The notes: generated by a model not told the origin, from the sequence alone. Positions 44,074 to 53,597 are shown, counted from the first letter of the stretch. The stretch: DNA of 64,000 nt from Acerihabitans arboris (GCF_010131535.1 NZ_WUBS01000007.1:1-64000), one strand, 5' to 3'. Numbers and translations: made by a program.

Positions 44074-45096
44074 ATGAAAAACCTACTTAAGCACCGCGAG
44101 CTATTCCTGGCCGTGGTTATCCTGTTGATGATACTCGGGGTCGGCAGCCGGTCGCCGGAGTTTTTATACCCCGGCAACGTACTGGACATGTTCAACGATA
44201 CCGCGATCCTGATTATCCTGGCCCTCGGCCAGATGATGGTCCTGCTGACCAAAGGCATCGATTTATCGATGGCCGCCAACCTGGCGCTAACCGGCATGAT
44301 TGTGGCGCTGCTGAATTTCCATTACCCGGATCTGCCCATCTGGCTGCTGGTGGCCGTCGCCACCCTCACCGGTTTGCTGATGGGCGCCATCAACGGCGCG
44401 CTGGTGTGGAAACTCGGCATCCCGTCGATTGTCGTAACGCTCGGCACCATGAGCATTTACCGCGGCATCATCTTTTTGCTGTCCGGCGGCGGCTGGATCA
44501 ACGCCCACCAAATGAGTTCCGCCTTTCTCAGCCTGCCGCGCGCCGTGTTCCTGCATTTGCCGGTGCTGGGATGGTGCGCGCTGGCCGTGCTGGCGGCGGT
44601 CGGCTATTTTATGCGCTACAGCCGTACCGGGCGCGCGCTGTATACCGCCGGCGGCAACCCCACGGCGGCGTACTACGCCGGCATCAATGCCGGGAAAATG
44701 CAGTTTATCAGCTTCTGTTTATCGGGAACGCTGGCCGGGTTCAGCGGCTATCTGTGGATCACCCGCTTCGCGGTGGCTTATGTCGACGTCGCCAACGGGT
44801 TCGAACTGCAGATTGTCGCCGCCTGCGTGATAGGCGGCATCAGCACCATGGGCGGCATCGGCACCGTGCCGGGCTGCCTGCTGGGCGCGTTGTTCCTGGG
44901 CGTCATCAATAATGCCCTGCCGGTCATCGGCGTATCGCCGTTTTGGCAAATGGCGATTTCCGGCGGCGTCATCGTCATCGCCGTCATCATGAATGAACGC
45001 GCCAATAAGCGTAGGGGACGCCTGATCCTGCGCGATGTAGCCCTTGCGCAACAGTCCTTACAACAGGACGGACCGACTAAAGGGACCGGTTTATGA
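44074..45096 (+). CDS. Sugar ABC transporter permease 1 (RbsC/RhaP type)
   Basis: This 340-residue membrane protein has about eight to ten helices. It has the family signature GLLMGAINGALVWKLGIPSI then VTLGTMSIYRG, and the cytoplasmic loop ALYTAGGNPTAAYYAGIN. FLGVINNALPVIGVSPFWQM is near the end. It forms one half of the channel together with the next gene. It starts two bases behind the ATPase stop and overlaps the next permease by four bases, so the operon is tightly coupled. Confidence 0.92.
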   Translation: MKNLLKHRELFLAVVILLMILGVGSRSPEFLYPGNVLDMFNDTAILIILALGQMMVLLTKGIDLSMAANLALTGMIVALLNFHYPDLPIWLLVAVATLTGLLMGAINGALVWKLGIPSIVVTLGTMSIYRGIIFLLSGGGWINAHQMSSAFLSLPRAVFLHLPVLGWCALAVLAAVGYFMRYSRTGRALYTAGGNPTAAYYAGINAGKMQFISFCLSGTLAGFSGYLWITRFAVAYVDVANGFELQIVAACVIGGISTMGGIGTVPGCLLGALFLGVINNALPVIGVSPFWQMAISGGVIVIAVIMNERANKRRGRLILRDVALAQQSLQQDGPTKGTGL

Positions 45097-46100
45097 ACAA
45101 GACCTTATCCTCGCACCCGCATCCAGAGCCGGCCCCGCTGCGCCAGAACCCGTTTATCCGCTGCCTGCTGAGCTGGGAAGGTTTCCTGCTGGCCGTGACG
45201 GTGGCGGTGTTCGCCCTTAACGCCGCCGCCTCACCTTATTTCCTGAATATCTGGAACCTGTCGGACGCTACGTTTAATTTCACCGAAAAAGCGATTATCG
45301 TCCTGCCGATGGCAATGCTGATCATCGCCCGGGAAATTGATCTGTCGGTGGCGTCGATCATGGCGCTCAGCTCCACCATCATGGGATTTTGCGCCCAGGC
45401 CGGATTGGCGACGCCCGGTCTGGTGTGCGTCGGATTGGGTGTCGGGCTGCTGTGCGGCATGATTAACGGCCTGCTGGTGACGCGGCTGAATCTGTCCTCC
45501 ATCGTTATCACCATCGGCACCATGAGTTTGTTTCGCGGCATCACCTATGTATTGCTGGGCGATCGGTCCATTAACCGCTATCCGCCGGATTTTGCCTGGT
45601 TCGGCCAGGGTTATGTGTTCGGCGCGCTGTCGTTCGAGTTTGCGTTATTTATCCTGCTGGCGCTGATGTTTTACTTTCTGCTGCATAAAACCAACTTTGG
45701 CCGCCGCACCTTCGCCATCGGCAATAATCCGGTCGCCGCCTATTACTCCGGCATAAATGTAAAACGCCATAACCTGGTGCTATTTATGCTGGTGGGCGTA
45801 TTGTCCGGCCTGGCCGCGGTGCTGCTTACCTCGCGCCTGGGCAGCACCCGCCCCACCCTAGCCCTGGGCTGGGAGCTAAGCGTCATCACCATGGTGGTAT
45901 TAGGCGGGGTTAACGTGCTCGGCGGTTCAGGCAGCATGACCGGGGTGATTATCGCCGCCTTCCTGATGGGACTGGTGACCTTTGGACTGAGCCTGCTGAA
46001 CGTGCCGGGCATCGTGATGTCCATTATCGTCGGCCTGATGCTGATTGCGGTAATCTCGCTGCCGATCCTGGCCCGGCGTTTTATGGCGCGCGGCCGCTAA
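45093..46100 (+). CDS. Sugar ABC transporter permease 2 (RbsC/RhaQ type)
   Basis: The second permease has 335 residues, with a hydrophilic N-terminal tail of about 25 residues and then eight to ten helices. Signatures are GLGVGLLCGMINGLLVTRLN, SSIVITIGTMSLFRGITYVL and the loop TFAIGNNPVAAYYSGINVKR. Two different permeases with one double ATPase and an LsrB-like binding protein is the arrangement of the Lsr and Rha importers. The lsr genes for AI-2 processing (lsrK, F, G) and rhamnose kinase/aldolase genes are not in the window, so the cargo stays open. Confidence 0.92.
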   Translation: MNKTLSSHPHPEPAPLRQNPFIRCLLSWEGFLLAVTVAVFALNAAASPYFLNIWNLSDATFNFTEKAIIVLPMAMLIIAREIDLSVASIMALSSTIMGFCAQAGLATPGLVCVGLGVGLLCGMINGLLVTRLNLSSIVITIGTMSLFRGITYVLLGDRSINRYPPDFAWFGQGYVFGALSFEFALFILLALMFYFLLHKTNFGRRTFAIGNNPVAAYYSGINVKRHNLVLFMLVGVLSGLAAVLLTSRLGSTRPTLALGWELSVITMVVLGGVNVLGGSGSMTGVIIAAFLMGLVTFGLSLLNVPGIVMSIIVGLMLIAVISLPILARRFMARGR

Positions 46101-46160
46101 CAACTGCGGGGTGGAACAAAAATTGCATGATCTTCCTGCCGGTTTTGGCCAGGAGAACCC

Positions 46161-47048
46161 ATGCGCCACCTTGATAACGATACCCTGGCCGCGTTTATCG
46201 CGGTCTACGAGTGCGGCAGCTTCACCATCGCCGCCGAACAGCTGGGCAAAACCCAGGCCGCCGTCAGCATCATGTTAAGCCGGCTGGAAAAACATGTGGG
46301 CCAGCGATTGCTGGAGCGTTCGCGCCAGGGCATCTCCCTCTCCGCGTCCGGCGAAAAGCTGATTGGTTATGCCCGCCGCATGCTGGCGCTCGAGCAAGAG
46401 GCCCTGACCGCGCTGGGCTGCTTCGCGGCAAAGTCACGCATCCGCATCGGGATGCCGGATGACTATCTGGACACCATCGGCGCCAGGCTGATCGAACGGT
46501 TCTCCGAGCCCAACCCGCATTTGCAGGTGGAGATCGTCAGCGATTTTTCCTGCAAGCTGGAAAAACTACTCGGCGACGGCCATCTGGAACTGGCCATTGT
46601 TACCCGCCAGCCCGGCGAGGCCAACGGCGAATTTTTGCGCCAGGAGCCGCAGCTGTGGTGCACCGCACCAGGATGCTCCCCCGAACGGCAAGGCACGTTG
46701 CCGCTGGTGTTGTTCCCGGAAGGTTGCCGCGCCCGGCCGCAGGTGGTGACGGCGCTGGACCACGCCGGGCTGCGCTGGCGCATCGTTTGTACCTCATCCC
46801 ATCTGTCCGGGGTGCAGACGGCGGTCAGGATCGGCCGGGCGCTGACGGTGTTGCCCGCGTCGGTGATCCCCGCCGACTGGCGCATTTTGGGCCCCAATGA
46901 GCACCTGCCCACCCTAAGGCCGCTCGATCTGGCGCTGCTGGTGCCGGAAGACGCGCATGTCGGCACTCGCCGCCTGGCCCAGTGCCTGCGCGACTGGGTG
47001 ACCCGGCCCTGCGCGGACCAGGCCGTGCCTATGCTCACAGCGCCATAA
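46161..47048 (+). CDS. LysR family regulator downstream of the sugar ABC operon
   Basis: This 295-residue LysR protein has the helix-turn-helix in residues about 1-60 (TLAAFIAVYECGSFTIAAEQ, then KTQAAVSIMLSRLEKHVGQR). The sensor domain starts at SRIRIGMPDD. CCAGGAGAACCC precedes ATG 46161. It follows the ABC permease by 60 bp in the same direction and overlaps the end of the convergent aminotransferase by 14 bases. Its target could be the ABC operon or the convergent TRAP/aminotransferase operon; position does not decide between them. Confidence 0.9.
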   Translation: MRHLDNDTLAAFIAVYECGSFTIAAEQLGKTQAAVSIMLSRLEKHVGQRLLERSRQGISLSASGEKLIGYARRMLALEQEALTALGCFAAKSRIRIGMPDDYLDTIGARLIERFSEPNPHLQVEIVSDFSCKLEKLLGDGHLELAIVTRQPGEANGEFLRQEPQLWCTAPGCSPERQGTLPLVLFPEGCRARPQVVTALDHAGLRWRIVCTSSHLSGVQTAVRIGRALTVLPASVIPADWRILGPNEHLPTLRPLDLALLVPEDAHVGTRRLAQCLRDWVTRPCADQAVPMLTAP

Positions 47049-48261
47049 TCGACGCGCCGCACGCCGCGGCCAGCAGGTCAACCGACTGCTGGTCATGGCT
47101 GAACGACAGATAAAACCGGCCGAAGACAAACGGCATGGTTAAGATAAGCCGGCGGCGCAGGGCGATATGCAGGTCGAGACTCCACTGTTTATCGGCCGCC
47201 GCCAGCGCCTGTGGATAATCCTCCGGGGCCGACGCCCGGGGCCACAGCGTGAATACCGTGCCGTAGCCGGAGCTGGATAGCGCCACGCCCCGCGCCCGGC
47301 ATTCCGCCGTCACCCGTTGGCGCAGCGCGTCCCCGCGCGCCAGCAGCTGCCGGTAATCCTGCCGGCGCAGTTCGGCCAGGGTGGCAATCACCGCGGCGCA
47401 GACCGGCGGGTTGCCGCTGTAGGTTCCCGCCCGCACCGCCCGCCCGTCGTCAAACACCGCCATATGCCGCGCTTTGCCCACCAGCGCCGCGACCACGGTC
47501 CCGCTGCCGATGGCTTTGCCGACGGTGGCGAAATCGGCGTCCACGCCGAGCAGATGCCCGGCCAACCCCGCATGCAAACGAAAACCCATCAGCACTTCGT
47601 CCAGGATAACCAGGGCGCCCGCCTGATGCGCGCGTTCGGCCAGGTATTGCAAGTATCCCGCGGCGGGTTCAATGCAACCCGCGTTGGCCATTACCGGTTC
47701 GACAATAATGGCGGCGATATCCCGATATGCGGCGAACAGGGCGTCGACATCCTGGAAATCGTTGTAGCGCAGCAGCAGCATGCCTTCTTTTTCCGGGCGC
47801 GCGGTCCCCGGCATCTCCGCCGGCGCCGACCCCGCGTTGCCGAAGGCGACGTTATCGAACCAGCCGTCATAACCGGCGGCAAACTTTACCACCAGGCGCC
47901 GTCCGGTGGCGGCGCGGGCGGCGCGGGCGGCCAGATGCACCGCCTCGCTGCCCGAGTTGACAAAAATGACTTTATCCAGCTCGCCGGTGAGGTCGCTTAA
48001 CCGGGCGGCCGCCTCTTCTTCCAGCGCATGCGGAAACGCCGGCATCAGCATATCCTGCTGAGTTTGCCGCACGGCATCCACCACCGACGGCGGATTATGG
48101 CCGAGCAGCGTCGCGCCGAAACCCAGCGCGGTATCCAGGTAGCGTTGACCGCGCTGATCCCATAGCCAGGCCCCCGCCGCTTTTTCAATCACCGGCGTGT
48201 AACCGTCGATTTCAGGCAAAGCGCGGCCTGCGCTGGATATACCACCGACTAAATGTTTCAT
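47035..48261 (-). CDS. Class III aminotransferase, glutamate-1-semialdehyde-aminomutase-like
   Basis: The protein has 408 residues and PLP fold type I. The phosphate-binding VNSGSEAVHLAARAARAATG, the Asp of VILDEVLMGFR and the PLP lysine in TVGKAIGSG are in order, as in glutamate-1-semialdehyde aminomutase and beta-amino-acid transaminases. It is the last gene in an operon with a TRAP transporter, 22 bp behind DctM. The most likely role is first step in use of the imported amino acid or amine. It should not be taken for HemL, which is a housekeeping gene without such neighbours. The substrate is unknown. Confidence 0.88.
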   Translation of the reverse strand: MKHLVGGISSAGRALPEIDGYTPVIEKAAGAWLWDQRGQRYLDTALGFGATLLGHNPPSVVDAVRQTQQDMLMPAFPHALEEEAAARLSDLTGELDKVIFVNSGSEAVHLAARAARAATGRRLVVKFAAGYDGWFDNVAFGNAGSAPAEMPGTARPEKEGMLLLRYNDFQDVDALFAAYRDIAAIIVEPVMANAGCIEPAAGYLQYLAERAHQAGALVILDEVLMGFRLHAGLAGHLLGVDADFATVGKAIGSGTVVAALVGKARHMAVFDDGRAVRAGTYSGNPPVCAAVIATLAELRRQDYRQLLARGDALRQRVTAECRARGVALSSSGYGTVFTLWPRASAPEDYPQALAAADKQWSLDLHIALRRRLILTMPFVFGRFYLSFSHDQQSVDLLAAACGASIMAL

Positions 48262-48283
48262 TCAGTTCTCGTCCAAGTGCGCG

Positions 48284-49570
48284 TCAGTAACCCATCAGGC
48301 CGGGCAACCACAGGGTTAATGAAGGAAAAAAGATCAGTAGCGCAATGGCGAACGCCGTGGCGAACCAGAACGGGATCAGCCTGCGCGATACCGGACCGAT
48401 GTCGATTTTGGCCACATTGCACACCACGAAGATATTGGTGCCGATGGGTGGGGTAAACAACCCCCAGCCCAGGGTCAGCGTGAAGATAAGGCCAATCTGG
48501 TAAGGCTCGAACCCAGCCGCTTTGGCGATCGGCACCAGGATCGGCGCCAGGATAATCATCGCCGGCCCCAGATCGATCCAGAAGCCCACCACTTTGAGCA
48601 CCAGGATCACCAGCAGCATGGTGACCACTGGCCCGGTCTGCAGCGCTCCAATCCATGCCGCCGCCATATGGGGCACCTGGGTCACGGTCAACAGCCAGCC
48701 GAAAGGAACCGCCACCGCCATGATAATCATCACCGACCCGGTCAGCGCCACGGACTCGATAATCGCCGGGATCAGATCGCGCCAGCCCAGCTCGCGATAA
48801 AATAACCCGCCAATCAACAGCGCATACACCACCGACAGACCCGCCGCTTCCGTGGCGGTAACGAACCCGGTGACAATGGCGCCCAGCACGAATACCGGCA
48901 TAAACATGGCCGGCAATGCGCGCCACAAATCGCGCCGGAACAGGGCGAAATCAAATTTACCCTCCACGCGCGGGAAGTTTTCCCGCACGCCGATAATCCA
49001 CGCCGTCGCCATAAACACCAGCGCCAGCATGCCGCCCGGAATAACCCCGGCGACAAACAACCCGCCGATGGAGGTATTGGTTAATACGCCGTACAGCAGC
49101 AGGATCACGCTCGGCGGCACTATAATCCCCAGAGTGCCGGACGCGGCGGTGACCGCTGCGGAGAAGTCGCGCGGATACCCCTTTTTCTCCATGATCGGGA
49201 TCATGACCTTGGCCACCGTGCTGGTATCGGCGGTGGCCGAACCGGTCAGACCGCCGTAGACAAACGCCGTGGCGACATTTACCAGCCCCAGCCCGCCGCG
49301 GAAGCGGCCGAACACATGCTCCGCCACCTGCATGATGCGGTGCGTTAACCCGCCGCGATTCATCAGCTCCCCGGCAAACAGGAATAACGGAATGGCGATA
49401 AGCGTATAGGTGTCGGCGCCGCGAATGGTTTGCTGCGCCAGCCAGGCGACCGGCATCGGAAAATCGCCGAACATCAGCGCCGCGATACTGCCGCCGGCAA
49501 TGGCCCAGGCAATCGGCACGCCGGCGCACAGAAGGATCAGAAAAGCGCACACCAGGATCAGGACGGTCAT
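48284..49570 (-). CDS. TRAP transporter large membrane subunit (DctM type)
   Basis: This 428-residue membrane protein has about twelve helices, with the DctM pattern GGLTGSATADTSTVAKVMIP and ASGTLGIIVPPSVILLLYGV. It provides the sodium-coupled transport pathway for a solute carried by the DctP-type binding protein. It overlaps the small subunit gene by four bases. The complete TRAP set (50073-51074 DctP, 49567-50067 DctQ, this gene) is followed by the aminotransferase, which suggests an amino-group-containing carboxylate as substrate. Confidence 0.93.
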   Translation of the reverse strand: MTVLILVCAFLILLCAGVPIAWAIAGGSIAALMFGDFPMPVAWLAQQTIRGADTYTLIAIPLFLFAGELMNRGGLTHRIMQVAEHVFGRFRGGLGLVNVATAFVYGGLTGSATADTSTVAKVMIPIMEKKGYPRDFSAAVTAASGTLGIIVPPSVILLLYGVLTNTSIGGLFVAGVIPGGMLALVFMATAWIIGVRENFPRVEGKFDFALFRRDLWRALPAMFMPVFVLGAIVTGFVTATEAAGLSVVYALLIGGLFYRELGWRDLIPAIIESVALTGSVMIIMAVAVPFGWLLTVTQVPHMAAAWIGALQTGPVVTMLLVILVLKVVGFWIDLGPAMIILAPILVPIAKAAGFEPYQIGLIFTLTLGWGLFTPPIGTNIFVVCNVAKIDIGPVSRRLIPFWFATAFAIALLIFFPSLTLWLPGLMGY

Positions 49571-50067
49571 AAAGCCTCACCGGAACGCGGATAAAAGAAC
49601 CGCCGGATGCGCCATGCCGCAAGCCACATCAGCATGGCGGCAAAACTGACCAGCGACAGCGTAATCACGCCGTTCGGCAACCGCAGCACCGGCGTGGGGA
49701 CCCAGGCGGAGGTTTGCACAATCTTCAGGCCGCTGGCCAGCAGCCAGAGGCTGATGCCCAGCAAGACCAGCGAGGATAATAACTGTAGCCCGCGCCGGAC
49801 CGCCGGCGGGCACAGCGCCACCAGGCTTAGGAAACGCACGTTTTCGCCGCGGATTTCCGCCAGCACCGCGCCGAGAAAGGTCACCCAGATAAACGAGATT
49901 TCCGCGGTTTCAAACGTCCACTCCAGGCCGGACCAGCCGAAGTAGCGGGCGATGATACCCAGCAGCGTGGATAACAACGTCACCATGAACAGCGCGCCGC
50001 CGGCCCACATCAATAAGCGGGTCAGCCAGGCGGGTCCGTTGGTGGCGGCATAATGAACGGCGGTCAT
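49567..50067 (-). CDS. TRAP transporter small membrane subunit (DctQ type)
   Basis: This 166-residue protein has four hydrophobic helices and the DctQ pattern WTFETAEISFIWVTFLGAVL followed by NVRFLSLV. It is a partner of the large subunit; its stop overlaps the large subunit start. Five bases separate it from the binding-protein gene upstream. Size and order are those of a standard three-gene TRAP operon. Confidence 0.9.
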   Translation of the reverse strand: MTAVHYAATNGPAWLTRLLMWAGGALFMVTLLSTLLGIIARYFGWSGLEWTFETAEISFIWVTFLGAVLAEIRGENVRFLSLVALCPPAVRRGLQLLSSLVLLGISLWLLASGLKIVQTSAWVPTPVLRLPNGVITLSLVSFAAMLMWLAAWRIRRFFYPRSGEAL

Positions 50068-50072
50068 GCGGG

Positions 50073-51074
50073 CTACTCCCGGCCGACGCCGGCGCGCAAC
50101 TGTTTAATAAAATCCGCGCCCCAGGCCTTGCCGAACCGATCGTAGACCGGCGCCACTTTTGCCAGGAATGCCGCCCGGTCCACGTCGTTGAACACCACTT
50201 TTTTGGCTTTAAGCTGGTCGGTAAGCTTGCCGTAGACTTCGTCGAGCCGGCCGCGATACCAGGCGGTGGTATCGGCCGCGGCCGACCGCAGCACCTGCTG
50301 GTTTTCCGGGCTTAACGCGTCAAAGGCCGCTTTATTCATATACCAATAGTTCGCCGACCAGATGTAATTGGCCATGGAGACGTGTTTCACCACCTCATAC
50401 CAACGCTGGTCGCTGAAATCACGCAGCTCGGGCTCGACGCCATCGACCACGCCGGACTGGAGCGAGGTATAGACCTCGCCAAACGGGATGGACTGCGGCA
50501 GCCCGCCCAGTTGCCTGATGGTGTCCAGGATCACCGGATTAGGCGGCGTACGGATCTTCAGGCCGTTGAGGTCCGCCGGTTCCACGATGGCGCGCTTGTT
50601 GTTGGCGAACTGGCGGAAACCGGAATCCAGCGCGGACAGCATTACGTAGCCGCGCGGTTCACCCATGGCTAAAAATTTTTTACCCGCGTCGCTGTCCAGG
50701 AAACGATGCACCGCGCCGGCGTCTTTGAACAGGAACGGTAACGACACGGCGTTCAGGCGTGGATCGATGGCGTCCACCACCCCGCCCAGCCCCATGGTAA
50801 TGGCGCCGGAGCCGGTTGACTCCGCGATGGCGCCCTCGTCCCCCAACTGTCCGTCGGGGAACACCTGGATTTCAAGCGCATCATTGGATTGCTGTTTCAC
50901 CTCGGCGGCGAAACGCATTACCGCCTGGTTGATCAGGCTATCGCTGCTGGAGGCATGGGCCAGCCGCAGCGTGTCGGCGGCCAGCGCGCCCGCCGGATGC
51001 AGCCCGCAACCCGCGCCCAACATGGCCAAAGCGATAAAATGCCGGCGGAATAGGTTATCCGGGGATGAAGCCAT
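50073..51074 (-). CDS. TRAP transporter periplasmic binding protein (DctP type)
   Basis: The protein has 333 residues. A signal peptide (about 1-33, ending GALAA, with basic RRHFIA at its start and a possible lipobox-like GAGC inside) precedes the DctP fold. The fold shows LRLAHASSSDSLINQAVMRF, SALDSGFRQFANNKRAI and LKIRTPPNPVILDTIRQLGG, in which the Arg binds the ligand carboxylate. ATG 51074 has AAGGA nine bases upstream; longer readings lack a binding site. It is the first gene of the TRAP-aminotransferase operon. The carboxylate-binding Arg is standard; specificity is not readable. Confidence 0.92.
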   Translation of the reverse strand: MASSPDNLFRRHFIALAMLGAGCGLHPAGALAADTLRLAHASSSDSLINQAVMRFAAEVKQQSNDALEIQVFPDGQLGDEGAIAESTGSGAITMGLGGVVDAIDPRLNAVSLPFLFKDAGAVHRFLDSDAGKKFLAMGEPRGYVMLSALDSGFRQFANNKRAIVEPADLNGLKIRTPPNPVILDTIRQLGGLPQSIPFGEVYTSLQSGVVDGVEPELRDFSDQRWYEVVKHVSMANYIWSANYWYMNKAAFDALSPENQQVLRSAAADTTAWYRGRLDEVYGKLTDQLKAKKVVFNDVDRAAFLAKVAPVYDRFGKAWGADFIKQLRAGVGRE

Positions 51075-51286
51075 GGTCGGTTTCCTTGTTACTGGTTTGC
51101 GTGGAGTTTGATCCCAGCATAAGGATTTTGCCGCCGATGAGAAATAAAGAGTTTTAATGGCGGACGACAAATATTTATGCAAAAAATCGCCCGCGGGGAC
51201 AGACATCCCTCGCGCGGCTAAATCTTCTTTTGGCTGAATGCTACACTGTGAGGATAATCCTTTTCACTATAAGGCAGCCCCGCATC

Positions 51287-52156
51287 ATGTCAGAAAACAG
51301 CTATCAGCCACCCAAGGTCTGGACCTGGACGCCTAAAGATGGCGGCGCGTTCGCCAATATCAACCGCCCGATTGCCGGGCCGACGCACGAAAAAACGCTG
51401 CCGGTCGGCAAACATCCGCTGCAGCTATACTCGTTGGGCACCCCTAACGGCCAGAAAATCACGATACTGCTGGAAGAACTGCTGGCGTTGGGCGAACAGG
51501 GCGCGGAATACGACGCGCATCTGATCCGCATCGGCGAAGGCGATCAGTTCTCCAGCGGTTTTGTGGCCGTGAACCCCAACTCCAAAATTCCCGCGTTGCT
51601 CGATCGTTCGGCCTCACCGGCCGTTCGTGTATTTGAATCCGGCGCCATCCTGCTTTACCTGGCGGAGAAATTCGGCCGCTTCCTGCCGCAGGATCGCGCC
51701 GCGCGCACCGAAACGCTGAACTGGCTGTTCTGGCTGCAAGGCTCGGCGCCTTATCTGGGCGGGGGTTTCGGCCATTTCTATAATTACGCGCCGGTGAAAA
51801 TCGAATACGCCATCGATCGCTTCGCCATGGAAGCCAAACGCCAGCTCGACGTGCTGGACCGGCAGTTGGCCGATCATCGCTTTATCGCCGGCGATAGCTA
51901 TTCGATTGCCGATATCGCCATCTGGCCGTGGTACGGCAGCCTGGTTACCGGCGGCCTGTACGACGCGGGGGAATTTCTGGACGTGGCGTCGTATAAAAAC
52001 TTCACGCGCTGGGCCGAGGAGATCGGCAAACGCCCTGCCGTGCAGCGTGGACGCAGGGTAAACCGCACATGGGGCGATCCCTCGGAGCAGTTGCGTGAAC
52101 GCCACGGCGCGTCCGACTTTGAGCACCAAGCCGCGGACAAACGCAGCCCGTCTTGA
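51287..52156 (+). CDS. yghU: Glutathione-dependent disulfide-bond oxidoreductase
   Basis: This 289-residue protein matches YghU of enterics in length and in the unusual N-terminal extension (YQPPKVWTWTPKDGGAFANI, then NRPIAGPTHEKTLPVGKHPL). A thioredoxin-like glutathione S-transferase domain follows (LYSLGTPNGQKITILLEELL, NPNSKIPALLD) and then the helical domain (FIAGDSYSIADIAIWPW). YghU binds two glutathione molecules and reduces disulfides; it has Asn/Thr rather than Cys at the active site, as here (TPNGQK). ATG 51287 follows AAGGCAG. The gene stands alone. Confidence 0.95.
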   Translation: MSENSYQPPKVWTWTPKDGGAFANINRPIAGPTHEKTLPVGKHPLQLYSLGTPNGQKITILLEELLALGEQGAEYDAHLIRIGEGDQFSSGFVAVNPNSKIPALLDRSASPAVRVFESGAILLYLAEKFGRFLPQDRAARTETLNWLFWLQGSAPYLGGGFGHFYNYAPVKIEYAIDRFAMEAKRQLDVLDRQLADHRFIAGDSYSIADIAIWPWYGSLVTGGLYDAGEFLDVASYKNFTRWAEEIGKRPAVQRGRRVNRTWGDPSEQLRERHGASDFEHQAADKRSPS

Positions 52157-52162
52157 TAAAAA

Positions 52163-52207
52163 AACGCCCCGCCGGCGCCAGTGTCACCCGGGCGACGGCG
52201 GGGCGTT
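52163..52207 (-). terminator. Terminator between yghU and the MHS transporter
   Basis: AACGCCCCGCCG (52163-52174) and CGGCGGGGCGTT (52196-52207) form a perfect 12-bp stem with a 21-base loop that itself can pair in part. On the minus strand it is followed by a run of seven T, so it chiefly ends the MFS transcript. It can also serve yghU, whose stop is a few bases away. Confidence 0.8.
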
Positions 52208-52247
52208 AAACGGCGCGGACCGCGCCTGCATGCCCAATCAATATCCG

Positions 52248-53597
52248 TCAGGCCGCATCGTTCAGGATGCTCAGTTCCCGGTCTTTCACTTCCGGCATTA
52301 ACAGGGCGGAGATTAAACCGATACACGAATAGAGGATGATCATCGCGGTAATCGGCCACCAGGAACCGGTCATATTGCAGAAAATCCCCGCCAATACCGG
52401 GCCGAATCCCACCGCGACCAACCCACCCGCCTCTTTGGAAATCGCCATTCGGGTAAAGCGGTTACGCGAGCCGAACAATTCCGCCAGGGTGATATTTTCC
52501 AGCGCAAACAGCCCCAATACGGCGAAATTATGGATAATAATGATGGAAGCCATAATGGTATTCACATCGTTATTTTTATCCACAATCATCGACAGCATCG
52601 GGTAAGCGAGGATGATGGCTGAGATATTCAGCAGGATATACGGAATGCGGCGGCCAATTTTATCCGAGATCCAGCCAAGCAGGGGTATGGTCATAAACCC
52701 GATGATGGAACTGATCATCAGCGCATCGGTGGGAATACGCTTTTCAAACAACAGCGTCTGCACTAAATACCCGGCCAGGAATGTTTGGATCAGTCCTGAA
52801 TTGCCCGCCTGGCCAAAACGCAGCCCCGTCGCCAGCCAAAATGCTTTACTGCCGAACATCGCGCCCAGTGAATGGGTTTGGTCGACGGCGTAAGTAACCG
52901 CCGCCCCGCCGTCGCTTTCCTTGGCTCCTTCAAACACCGGGCTTTCCTTCAGGTTCAATCGTAACCATATGGCAAAGATCATGACCACGATGCTGGACAA
53001 AAACGGGATACGCCAGCCCCACGCCAGCAGTTGATCTTTATCCAGCACAAAAAACATCAGGGCCCATATGGCGGTGGCCGACAGCGTGCCGCAGTTGGTG
53101 CCCATGGCGACCAGGGACGAAATAAGCCCGCGTTTGCCCCTTGGGGCATATTCGGCCAGCATGGTGCCGGCGCCGGATATTTCCGCGCCCGCGCCTAGCC
53201 CCTGGATAATACGTAGGGTTATCAACAGCAGGGGCGCAAAAATACCGATTTGGGCATAGGTCGGCAACACCCCGATTAATGTGGTACAGATACCCATCAT
53301 CGCGATGGTGATAAAAAGCACTCTTTTTCTGCCGACGGTATCGCCCATCCGGCCAAAAACGAACGCCCCGACAATACGGGCGACATACCCCGCGCCGTAG
53401 GTTCCCATGGCCAGGATTAGCGCCATGGCCGCGGATTGCTCCGGGAAAAACACTTCATGAAACACTAATGCCGCGCCAAGCGAATAGAGCTGGAAATCCA
53501 TAAATTCCAGGGCGGTGCCCAACCAGCCGGATACGGAGACTTTTACCAGATCAGAGGTACTTCTTTCAGGCTGTATTATTTCTGTTTTTATACTCAT
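52248..53597 (-). CDS. MFS transporter of the metabolite:H+ symporter (MHS) type
   Basis: The protein has 449 residues and twelve helices. The start (VSGWLGTALEFMDFQLYSLG) and the loops GRMGDTVGRKRVLF and RIIQGLGAGAEISGAG are those of the MHS group (KgtP, ShiA, ProP-like), which import organic acids or osmolytes with protons. The N-terminal GTALEFMDF with its acidic residue is typical. ATG 53597 has only a weak binding site (GAGAA). It runs alone, divergent from the zinc alcohol dehydrogenase with about 260 bp between. The substrate is unknown. Confidence 0.9.
   Translation of the reverse strand: MSIKTEIIQPERSTSDLVKVSVSGWLGTALEFMDFQLYSLGAALVFHEVFFPEQSAAMALILAMGTYGAGYVARIVGAFVFGRMGDTVGRKRVLFITIAMMGICTTLIGVLPTYAQIGIFAPLLLITLRIIQGLGAGAEISGAGTMLAEYAPRGKRGLISSLVAMGTNCGTLSATAIWALMFFVLDKDQLLAWGWRIPFLSSIVVMIFAIWLRLNLKESPVFEGAKESDGGAAVTYAVDQTHSLGAMFGSKAFWLATGLRFGQAGNSGLIQTFLAGYLVQTLLFEKRIPTDALMISSIIGFMTIPLLGWISDKIGRRIPYILLNISAIILAYPMLSMIVDKNNDVNTIMASIIIIHNFAVLGLFALENITLAELFGSRNRFTRMAISKEAGGLVAVGFGPVLAGIFCNMTGSWWPITAMIILYSCIGLISALLMPEVKDRELSILNDAA

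Noticed and set aside
47035-48261. HemL glutamate-1-semialdehyde aminomutase
   Set aside because: The fold matches, but the gene is embedded in a TRAP operon and is unlikely to serve haem synthesis.
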